This document shows, in pieces, positions 50,438 to 62,400 of a stretch of 64,000 nt of DNA (the stretch's first letter is position 1; each line of letters opens with the position of its first letter). Position numbers and translations under genes: made by a program. Where the stretch lies: NCBI GenBank assembly GCA_964448675.1, contig CAYUZU010000008.1, forward strand, positions 124,001 to 188,000, given 5' to 3'. The stretch comes from CAYUZU01 sp964448675. GTDB lineage: Bacteria > Planctomycetota > Phycisphaerae > UBA1845 > Fen-1342. The notes beneath the pieces were generated by a model, which saw only the letters and a list, made by a program, of their open reading frames with translations, was not told the origin of the DNA and did no database searches.

Positions 50438-53400
50438 ATGTCATCACTCCGTACCATCGCGCTCAGTGCGTTGTTGACCGTCGTGCTCTGTGCGGCACTC
50501 GACACCACTTCCGCCGGCAACGGCCTCCGCGCAGCGGTCGCGGCGCAGGCCAGCGTTGCGGGACCGCTTGGGGCGGCCCTTGGCGGGGCGTCGGGCGGCA
50601 AGCCCGCCGACCGCGGGGCCGATGTTCCCGCGGAGCGTGCCAATTGCTATGGCGACGCCACCAATCTGCTCTATCCGTTCAGTGACGATGGATCGTGGAC
50701 CCAGGCGTTGCCGCCGAATGACGATGGCTCGTACGGCCCCGTCGCGTTGCCTTTCACGTTTTCGTTGTATGGGGACGAATACACCGAGTGCTGGATCAAC
50801 AACAACGGCAACGTGTCGTTCGTCGGGCCCTACGCCGCGTATAGCCCGGTCGGGTTTCCCAGCAGCGCGTACGTGATGGTCGCGCCGTTCTGGGGCGACG
50901 TCGACACGCGACGGCAGGACGTGGGCACGGGCACCGTGTGGTACAAGTTCATCGGCGACCATACGCTGGTCGTCACGTGGGACAACGTCGGGTACTACAG
51001 TCGGCACACCGACAAGCTGAATACCTTCCAGGTCGCCATCTCGAACGGCGGCAACCCGGACATGGGTGCCGGCACGACGGTGTGTTTCAGCTACGATGAA
51101 ATGTGCTGGACCACCGGCGATGCCTCGGGCGGCTCGGGCGGGTTCGGAGGCTACCCCGCGACGGTCGGCTGCAACCGCGGCGACGGCATCGACTACTTTC
51201 TGGTCGGGCGTTTCGATCATGCAGGCGATGATTATGACGGCCCGCTGGGCAGCGCCGACGGCATCGACTACCTCGACGGCCAACTGATCTGTGTGAACAC
51301 GGCCGACGTCAACATTCCGCCGATTCCCGTCGATTTTCCGCCGAACAACGAGGTTACGGTGGCGTGGCCCGATACGCTTGCGCTCGAGGTTGGCTTCATC
51401 AGCCCGGAAGACGGGCAGACGACGACGGTCTACGTGGAAGACCCGCACGACGCCCAGGCGGCGGGCCTGACGTACACGTCGACCCCTGGTAATCCTGCGT
51501 TTGTCGCGTTCAGTTGGACGCCGCCCTGTCCGGCTGCGGGCAGCTACACGCTCGTGCTGACCGCGATTGACGACGCACAACCGGCGGGCACGACCGAGGT
51601 TGAACTGACCATCCATGTCGAATGTGACAACGAGCCACCCGCCTGCGATGCGGGTGGTCCCTACGAGGCTTTGTGCGTGGCCGGGACCACGCTCGAAGTA
51701 CCTTTGGACGGCAGCGGCTCCGCCGACCCCGACCAAGACGGCCTGACGTACGAATGGACGACCGATTGCCCCGGGGCCATGTTCGTGCCTGACAACACCG
51801 TGCCCGCCCCGGTCTTGCATCTGCCCGATCCGGCGGTGCGGAGCTGTGAGGTGACGCTGTCGGTCAGCGACGGCATCTGGCCGCCGGTGGTGTGCTCGCA
51901 GACGGTGACCGTGTTTGATGATGTGCCGCCCACAATCACCACCTGCCCGCCCGCGCGGTCGATCCCGGCGCGTGGCGGCGCGTGCCGGGCGTCCGTGCCG
52001 GACCTGACGTCCGAGGTGGTGGCCGGCGACGCGTGCAGTCCCACCGTTACGGTGCTGCAGAGTCCCGCCGCGGGGACGGATCTGCCACTCGGCCTGACCG
52101 TCGTCGGTATTCTCGTCAGTGACGGGGAAGACAACGTGGCAACGTGCACGGTCGACGTGACGGTCGTTGACGAAGAGGCGCCGACGGTGCTTTCCTGCCC
52201 GCCGGCGGTCGGGCTCGAGGCCGATCAGAACTGCCAGGCGGTCCTGCCCGATCTGACGGACCAGATCTCGGCGACGGACAACTGCGACGGTGATCTCACC
52301 ATCACGCAGCAACCGGCGGCCGGCAGTACGCTCCCGCTCGGCATGACTGATGTCGCGTTCCTCGTCGCCGACGACGCGGGCAACACCGCGGACTGCACGG
52401 TGCCGGTGGTTGTGGAGGACCACGTTGCGCCGGAGATTCAGCAATGCCCGCCGGAACGGGCGTTGAGCGCGGATCCGAATTGCCAGGCGGTGCTGCCGGA
52501 CCTCGTTCCGGAGCTGGTCGCGATGGACAACTGTCCGGGGGTGCTCGAGGTGACGCAGACGCCGCCTGCCGGCGCGACGCTGGGCCTCGGCGCCACGACG
52601 GTCACGCTGCGGGTGGTCGATGCCCACGGCAACAGTGCAACCTGCGACGTGGCCGTCACGGTGGTCGATGATGAGCCGCCGGTGATCACGCAGTGTGCCA
52701 CAGGGCAGGTCATCGGGGTGCCGGCGTGCGAGGGGAGCATGCCCGACCTGACCGGCCACGTCCTGGGCGCGGATAACTGTGATGACCAACTGACGATCAC
52801 GCAGTCCCCCGCGCCGGGGAGTCCGATTTCCGTGCAGCCGGCGCTGACGGTCGAGTTCGAGGTGTCGGACGCGGCGGGCAATGTCGCCACGTGTGTTGCG
52901 GAGATTCCGGTCAACGACGACACGCCACCGAGTTGTGTCGAGGTGACACCTGCGGGGCTGCTGACCGAGCCGCCGGACGCGTTCGAGGTCGAGTTCAGCG
53001 AGGCGATGCGGCCCGAGACGTTTACTGTCGATGACATTCTCATGGTTCCCCCGGCCGGCCAGATCGAGGTCGGCCCGCCCGAGCCGCTGTCGCCGACCCG
53101 CTTTCGCGTGCCGATCACCGCCACCGCCGAGGGCCTCTACGTGGTGTTGATTGGCACCGGGATCGAGGATGAGTGTGGCGGCCATCCGCTCGTGACCGGG
53201 TGCATCGGCGAGTGGACGCTCGACACCACGCCGCCGACGATCATCAGCCACGCGCCCGACGGCGAGTGGCCGGGTGTGATCGAGCACTTCGACCTGACGT
53301 TCAACGAGCCCGTGACGGCCGACGGCTGTTCGCCGGACGATTTCCTGCTGACGACACCGAGCATGGACGTGGTTGCCGCGGAAGACATCGTGCAGCTGGG

Positions 53401-56400
53401 CGATAGCGTCTTCTGGCGCGTGATTGTGCCGCGGCAGGAAGTCCCGGGCGACTACACGCTGCTGGTCCCGCCGTGTTTCACCGACCTGGCCGGCTTCACC
53501 ATGACAGAGGAATACGTGGCCGCAGTCACGATCGCGCTGCCGGACCTGACCGGCGTGATGGTATCGGCACCGCCGACGAGTTCGCCAGGCGCAACGATCC
53601 AGCTGACCTGGGAGGTCAGCAACATCGGCGACGCCACGGCCAACGCGCCCTGGTTCGACTGGGTGCTGCTCTCTGACGATGCGCAGCTCGGTGACGACAT
53701 TGCGCTTCACAGCCACATCAGTCTGGAGAGCCTGGCGCCCGACACGTCGCGCGAGGTGCAGGTGGACGTCACCGTCCCCGCGACGGGCGACGGCGCGTAC
53801 TGGCTGCTGGTCGCGCTGGATTCGGTCGACAACGTGTTGGAGGACGATGAGCAGAACAACCTGATCGCCTGGCCGCTGGAGTTGGAGCGCAGTGATCTGG
53901 TCGTGAGCGACGCCGTCGTTCCGGGGCAGGCCACCAGCGGCGCGACCATCACGGTCGACTGGATCGTCGCCAACAGCGGCGCGGGTGAGGCGATCGGGCC
54001 GTGGCAGGACTGTGTGTACCTGTCTGACGACAGTGTTGTCGGCGACGACACACTGCTGCTCTGCGTAGAGCGGGCGGACGCACTCCCGGCCGAATCCACT
54101 TATGACGTGGAGACCGACGTCGCCCTTCCGCCGGTGGCCGAAGGCGACTACTGGCTCGTGTTCACGGCTGACGCCGATGGTGACGTGAGCGAAACAGAAG
54201 AGCTCAACAACGATCTGATCGTCGGGCCGATCACCATCTCACGGCCGAACCTCGCCGTGGTCGACGGCAGCGGGCCGGCGGAGGTGATTGGGGGGCAGTC
54301 GATCGACGTGAGCTGGACAGTGCTTAACGACGGGGCCGCCGCCGCCACGGCCGCGTGGTCGGACTGCGTCTACCTGTCCGACGACGATCAATGGGGCGAC
54401 GACGTACAGTTGAGCTGCCTGAATCGGCCGGTGCCGCTGGATCCGAACGCGTCGTACGAGCGCTCGGCCACGATGACTGTGCCGATTGTGGCGGAGGGCA
54501 CGTACCGGTTGCTGGCCGTGGCGGACGCGGAAGACCGCCTGCCCGAGCCGGACGAGATGGACAATGTCTTCGTGGTCGGCACGATCGAGGTCTTCGCCCC
54601 GGCCTGCCCGGACCTGGCCGCGAGCGATGTGCTGGCGCCTGTGAATGCCGCGACCGGCGGGACGATCCAGGTCGACTGGCTGGTGACCAACGTCGGTACG
54701 GGGCCGACCGACGCCCCCCTGTGGTATGACTACGTGTACCTGTCGCGCGACCAGCAGCTGGGCGGCGGGGATATCCGCTTGTCGCCGAACGTGCGTAATG
54801 CGTCTTATCTCAACGCCGGCGAGTCCTATCTCCAGAGTGCCGCGTTCAACACGCCCGGGGGGGCGGTGGGCGCGTACTACGTCATCGTGGTGGCGGACGG
54901 CAGTCACCACGTGAGCGAGTGCACCCCCGGCGACGGCAACAACACCGCCGTTGCGCCGGAGCCCACATACTTCGATCCGGTGCCGCAGGGCGATCTGATC
55001 GTGCCCCACGTGGATGCGAGCCCGACGGCCCCCTGGTCGGGCGACACTATCACCGTGGAGTGGACCGGCCAGAACGCCGGTCTCGGCGATATCGCCGCGG
55101 GTGCGCAGTGGCAGGATCGCGTCTTCCTCTCGGGCGATTTCGAGGGCCAGGCCGTCTGGCATGCCCTCGGGTCGGTTGCCGTGTCCGGCCCGTTGGCGCC
55201 GAACGAGTCCTACACCCGCGCGCTGACGGTGTCCTTGCCGGCGCAGTACCACGGCGTGTTCGAAATCTGCGTCGTGGCGGACGCCGGCGGTCACGTCGGC
55301 GAGAGCGAGGAAGGCAACAACGACGGCTGTGGCGGTCCGGTGGACATTCAGATGGTGCCGCCGGCCGACCTCGAGCTGACCAGCGTCCTACTGCTGCCGA
55401 CGGGCACGTCGGGCCAGGCGCATGAAGTGACCTGGACCGTGGCGAACATGTCGGCCGAGGCCACGTGGGTGTCGAGCTGGCATGACCGCATCGTGCTCAG
55501 CGTCGATGATGACCCGGCGACGACGGATGACAACGTCGTGCTGGGGACGTACCGCCACGACGGCGCGCTGGGGGGCGATGACTCCTACACGCGGACCGAG
55601 ACCGTGATGCTGCCGCACGATGCGGACGGCGCCTATTACGTCTGCGTCATGACGGACGTGAACAACGTCGTATACGAGTGGGAATGGGAGGACAACAACA
55701 GCGACTGTCGTGCGCTGGCCGTCACGTATGCTCCGCCCGACCTGCAGCTGGCAGCTTGCCTGGTCACGCCGCTCGACCCGTCGGTGGCGGACACGATACA
55801 CGTCGAGTGGAGCGTGATGAACGTGGGCAGCGGCCCGGTCCCTGCGCAGTCCTGGACGGACCGTGTCTATCTTTCGGCGGACGCGGTGGTGGACGCCGGC
55901 GACACGCCACTCGGCACATTCAGTGTCAGCGGCCCGCTGGCGCCGGGCGAATCGTACCTGCGAACGGCCGTGGTCGATCTACCGGGCAGCGTGACGGACG
56001 GCCCGTACCACGTCCTGGTGCGCACCAATGCGAACGGCGCGGTGCATGAGGCGTCTGCGGCCGACAATGACTGTGCGACGGAGACGCTGTCGATCCTGCG
56101 CGCGGATCTGCGCGCGCTGCGTTGCGATGTCTTCAGCGGTGGTAGCCCGATCGGCACCGTGTCGGCGGGCGTCGTGATTACCATCGAGTGGGCGGCGGAC
56201 AACGCCGGCCCCGGCCACGCCCTGATCGGTTGGAGCGATACGGCGTACCTCTCGGCCGATGCGACCTGGGACCCCGGTGTCGACATCCCGCTGGGCAGCA
56301 TGAACGGTACGGCGCCGCTGCTGGTGGGTGACAGCTACCTGCGCACCCGGTCGGTAGCGCTGCCGATCAACGTCAGCGGCACGGGCTATCGGGTGATCGT

Positions 56401-59400
56401 CGGCATCGACCGGGATGACGCGGTCGCCGAGGAAGACGAGGGGAACAACACGATCGTGTCGGAGCCCTTCGACATCATCGTGCCGGATCTGCGGATTGCG
56501 CAGTGTGGCGCCACCGTCGACGGTACTCCGCTGCAGTTCGTCACGCCGGGCGAGCAGGTCGCCGTCCAGTGGTCGGTCACGAATCACGGTCCCGGTGCCG
56601 TCCTCAGTGGGGACTGGACCGACCGTATCTACCTGTCGAGCGACGAGCAGCATGATGGTGGTGACGAGCTCCTGGCGGGCCGCGTGCAGGACGGACCGCT
56701 GGTTGCGGGTGGCCAGTACACCGTGGAGCGGGTGATCGACATGCCCGTTCTGGATGGTGCCGGTCCCTTTTATCTCATCGTGGTGGCGGACGCCGCGCAT
56801 GACGTTCCCGAGGGCGAGGCCGAGGGCAACAACACCTGCGTCTATGGTCCGTTCGGGGTCGAGCCGCCGAACCTCACGCTGCAGGCGTGCGCCGTCACCG
56901 CGGGTGGTGTTCCGCCCGAGACGGTACTGGCGGGCAGCGTGCTCGACGTGAGCTGGACGGTGGCCAACACGGGTGACGGGGCGGCCCTGCTGACGCCCTG
57001 GCGTGACCGCATCTACCTGTCCGCGGATGACGTTTGGGACGGCCAGGACACTGCGCTGGCGTTGCACACGCGCAATACGCCACTGGGTGTCGGCGAATCG
57101 TATACGCCCAGCCGCAGCGTGGCCCTGCCCGCGGGTTTCGTCAGTGACGCCGTGTACCTGCTGGTGCGTGTCGATGCCGACGCTGACATCGACGAGATCG
57201 ACGAGTTGGACAACGGCTGCGCGTTCGGTCCGTTCGCGGTGGTGTGGGGGGCGCCGGACTTCCGCGTCACCACGGTCAGCGCCACCCAGGGCGACCCACC
57301 CGGCGAGGTGCTGCACATCAGCTGGACGGTGCGCAACGACGGTGGGTTGGCTGAAGCCGCCGCGTGGAACGACGCGGTGTACCTGTCGGTGGACCGCTGG
57401 CTCGACCCCAACGACTACCACGTCGGGACGTTCTCCCGCGCGGGGCCGCTCGGCCATAGCCAGAGCTACGCCCGCAACGAGGTGTTCAACGTGCCGCCGG
57501 CGCTATTCGGCGACTTCTACGTGATCGTGCGCACCGACGTCGACGACGACGTTGCCGAGACGAACGAGGACAACAACGAGAAGGCCAGCGCGTATGCCGC
57601 CGGCGCCAACACGTGCGAGTCCGACCTGGTCGTGAGCGAGGTCGATGCGGCCGCCGAGGCGATTTCCGGCCAGACGCTGACGCTGGCGTGGACGGTGAAC
57701 AACGTTGGTGCGGGGCCGACGCACGCGACTGCGTGGAATGACGCGATCTACCTCTCGCGTGACCAGTTCCTGGATCTTGGTGTCGATCTCTACGCGGGGT
57801 ATATCCGCCACGATGGTGCGCTGGCCGCCGGCGCGAGCTACACCACACAGACGGATCTCGCGCTGCCGTCGGGGGCCAGTGGGCGCTACTACGTGTTCAT
57901 CGTGGCGGACAGTGGTGGCGCGGCGTGCGAGAGCGACGAGTCCAACAATGTAGGCTACGACGCCGACTCGGTCGAGGTGCTGCTGTTGCCGCCGGCCGAC
58001 CTGGTGGTGGACGCGGTCGTGGTGCCGCTCGGCGGGATGCCGGGTGACCCGGTCACCATCGAGTGGCAGGTGCGCAACGCGGGTGACAACACCGCCAGCG
58101 GCAGCTGGCACGATGCCGTCTATCTCTCGGCCGACACGGTATGGGACATCCACGACGCGAAGCTCGGCACCCGGCGGCACACGGGTGCGATCGGCACCGG
58201 GGATACCTACACCACGGCCCTGACGGCCCCGCTGCCGGGGCTCGTGCCCGGCGATTACTACGCCATCGTGCGAACCGATATCTACAACGAGGTGCGCGAG
58301 GCGATCGGCGGCGAGGACAACAACCTGCTGGTCTCGGATGCGCAGCTTGCGGCTGAACTGCCGGAGTTGGAGCTTGGCGTGCCGCACGAGGCAAACCTCG
58401 CCGGTGGTGCCCATTACTACCGTGTTACGGCGCCGGCCGGTGAGACGCTGCGTGTCTTGCTCGATTGCCATGCCGACGAGGGTGCCAACGAGCTGTACAT
58501 CCGCTACGAAGCGGTTCCCGACCGCAGCCATTACGACTTCGCGTACACGGACCTTTTTGCCCCGGACCAGGAAGTGCTCGTGCCGACCAGCCAGGCCGGC
58601 ACGTACTACATCCTGGTCTACGGCGACGTCGTCCCCAACGCGCCGCAGGCTTACACGATTCTCGCCGAGGCCATTCCCTTCGGTATCACCGCCATCGAGC
58701 CCGGCGCGGCGAGCAATTTCGGCCCGGTCACGGTCACCGTTACCGGGGCGCGCTTCGACCCGGCGGTCGAGCTGTCGCTGTTCGGGACCGCCGGCAGCGC
58801 GGTTCTCAGCGATCCAACCTACTGGGTCGATTCGTCGCGCACGTTCGCCACGTTCAACCTGGTCGGCCAGGCCGTCGGTCCGGCGGACATGCGCGCGGTC
58901 AACCCTGGCGGGGGCGTGGCGGTTGCCGAAGGTGTGTTCGAGATCATCGACGGTGGGGGCCCGCAACTGATGGCCCGCGTGGTGGCGCCCAGCTTCATCC
59001 GCGAGGGTCGTGAGTTCACCGTCACCGTCGAGTATGTCAATATCGGCACCGTCGATCTGCCAGCCCCGCTACTGTCGCTGGGCAACAACCGCAATGTCGG
59101 GATGCGGCTCAGCGGCGACCAGCCCTACCGGTCCGGTGCGCTGCAGATGCTCGGCATCAATCCGGACGGCCCGGCCGGCGTGCTGCCGCCCGGCGCCGCC
59201 GACGAAATCGTGGTCTACGTCGCGGCGGCTCCCGCGGGTCGTATGCGTTTCCAGTTGCACTGGCTGACCGGCAAGTCCCCGATCGACTGGGACGCCATCG
59301 AGGATACCGTGCGGCCGGCGAATGTCCCGCCGGAACAATGGGCCCAGATCTGGAACCGGCTGCGAGCGCACGTTGGTGGCAGTTTGGGCGACTACGGCGA

Positions 59401-62400
59401 GGCGCTGGCGCGCAACGCCACGCGGCTGTGGCAGCGTGGCGAGCGGGTCTACGATTCCCGGTCGCTGTTCGCGTTCGAGCTGCGGAATGCCTGGCTGGGG
59501 TACCCTTCGCTGATCAGTGGCATTGCCTTTGATGGCGAGACGGGCGCGCCGCTGGCCGACACGCTGGTGGGTGCCCGCTCGGACGACGGGCTGACCATTC
59601 GCCACGCGGTCACTGACGAGTTCGGCTACTTCGAGCACACCGTTCCTGCGGGCGCGTACGAGCTGGTCGTGGCGGAGCGCGCCGTCGAACCGCGGGCCGA
59701 GGTCGTGGCCGGGTATGATGAAGACGTTGTCGGTCTCGAACTGGCGACGTATCCGCTGCCGACCAGCGGTCCGCCGGCCGAGCCGGCTGACGTGCCCGAC
59801 GCCGACCCGGCGCTGATGCGCGACGCCGGCGGCGACGTGCACATGGTCTTCCGGCGCGGCGGTGAACTCTGGCATGCCCGCCACGACGGATCCGAATGGG
59901 CCGTCAGCGGTGCCATCGGGGCGGCCACTGGTGATGATGCGCGCATCGCCCCGGCGCCGGCGGCGGCGGGGGCCGACAGCGTGGTCGTCGCGTGGCAGAC
60001 CGGCGTGGATAACGAGGCGGAGATCGAGTACGTCCTCGGCCAGCCGGCCGACGGTGCGCGGTCCTACACCTGGACGGCTCCCTCGGCGGTGACGACGGAC
60101 ACGTACGCCGACCACAAGCCTGCGCTCGTCCTGACCAATGCCGGCCAACTCATGGTGGTGTGGCTGAAGAAGGACGCGGCCATCACTGACGACACCGACC
60201 TGTATTACGACATCATCGAGCCGACGCTGCGCTCGGTCCCGGCGGTTGTGCCGATGCGGCTCGAGCAGGCGTCCCCGCTGGTGCTGCAGCCCGTGTCGCG
60301 CGACCTGCCGCTCGGCCGGGATTGCGTTTCGATTGACATTGATCCGGGCATGGAGCTGTCGCTGCCAGGGCTCTCGGGCCGCTGGGGGTTCACGCTCTCG
60401 GGCGAATTCTGCGCGGACCTGGTCGGTTGTGAATGGACCGGCTCTGCGTCTGGTACGATTTCGCTTGACTTGGGTGATCGTGTTAATGGGGAGGGGACTC
60501 TCGGTGGTTCACTTGTGTACGTGGTCCGCGACGAGGCATGCGAATGGGGCCTCAGTTCGGCCACCGCCACTCTCAATGCGAATGCAGACGGCGAGATACC
60601 GATGGGGCCGATTCCGAACCCACTCGTCGGCATCTGCCCTATCTGCGGACCGCCGGTGATCCCCGGATCTGAGTGGGGTTGGACCTTGCACGGTGGGCTC
60701 AACGGGACGCTGCGCTGGACGGGGCCTGAGCTATCCGCGTGGCCCAATGCCGGTTCGGCGACAATCAACGTGGGTGGTGGTCCATACGGTCAGATCGACT
60801 TCAGCGATTGGCACCCCCTACTGGCGGCAAGCGCCCGCATTGACGGTACGGTTGATCTGACGCTCACCTTCTTCATGCCCCGTGACTTCGAAGCGGTAGG
60901 CTGCTTGACTGTAACTGCGACCTTCAAGTGTAGCTTGCACGAGGGCACCTGGAGCCAGACCTGGTGCACCAACGACGAGGAGCCGCCCCCCGTGCCCACT
61001 CGCGACATCCCCGCTGACGCTTTGGTGCACCGCACCGAGGAGGTCCTCGCCGACGGCACGCATGTCTTCAACGAGGTCATCATTCAGGTGAATCCGCTGG
61101 TCGGGACGGGCAACGTCTACCCCGGTCAGACGGTCCTCGCCGACGTCACCCAGGACGTGCGCAACGACGGCAGCGCGGGTCTGCACACGTTCGCCGGCGG
61201 GCCGACCCTGTGTGCCTGGACCAAGGACTCGGATGATCCGAACACCGCGCTCGGCAGTGCCGTCGTGGTGGCCAGCCACGAGGGCACGTGGTCGTCACCG
61301 ACGGTCGTCGCGAGCGATACCCACTTCAACTACGACCCGCAGGTCGGTGGCACGGCGACCGAACCGCTGGTGGTCTGGTCGTCGGCCGATGGCAGCGGCC
61401 TGTCGCTGGACAACAGCGCCGCCGAGATCCTCGAGGCGGCCGGCGCTACCGACGTCTTCTTCGCGCGCCGGGTCAACAATGTCTGGACCACGCCGGCGGC
61501 GCTGGCCGCGTTGCCCGGCAGCGACGACCTCGTGGCCGTGGCGAGCGATGCGTTTGGTCGCGTGCTGGCCGCCTGGCGGAACCAACCCGCCGGTGACGGT
61601 GCCCAGCCGGCGGTCTACGCCAGCCTCTATGATCCCAACGCGCAGGCCTGGGCGCCTCCCGCGGTCCTCGCGATGCCGGCTGGTGTGTACAGTGTGGCGT
61701 GCGAGTTCGTCGGTGGGGCCCCGCTGGTGGTCTGGAGCGGCGACGCCGACGGCGATGTCCAGGGCACGCCGCTGGACGCGTCGATCTTTCACGCGACCTA
61801 CGACGGTGCGGCGTGGTCGGCCCCGGTCGCCTTGCCCAAGGCGCCGCAGCAGGCGCCGCGCGTGGCGGCGGCGGGCGGCCGTTTCGTGCTGCCGGATCCG
61901 CCCGAGCAATGCTGCGACGACGAGGATGACGAGGATCCGCCGGAAGATCCGAACGACCCCGACATTCCGGACAACGACGATCCCGAGGACGAGAGCGACA
62001 CCGACGTCATCGGTTCGTTTGATCCGAACCAGAAGCTCGGGCCCGCGGGCTACGGCGAGCAGCGCTTCATTCCGGTCAACCAGGCCGTGGCTTATCGCGT
62101 CGATTTCGAGAACCTGCCGGACGCGACCGCGCCGGCCCAGCAGATCACCGTGGTCGACGAGCTCGACGATGACCTCGACTGGCGCACTTTCCGACTGACC
62201 GAGATCGCATTCGGCGGCACCGAAGTCGAGTTGCCCGATAGCGTCGCGCACTTCAGCGATGACATCCTGCTGGATAGCGGGTTGATCGCGCGCATCAGCG
62301 CGGGCATCGACATCCGCACCGGCGTCGTGACCTGGTCGCTGACCGCCATCGATCCCGAGACGGGCGAGCCGCCGGCAGACCCGACCGTTGGCCTGTTGCC

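Noticed and set aside
50444..53716. A 1090-codon frame antisense to the giant gene.
   Set aside because: It is His/Arg/Val-rich shadow sequence with no motif, and the plus strand has clear domains there.
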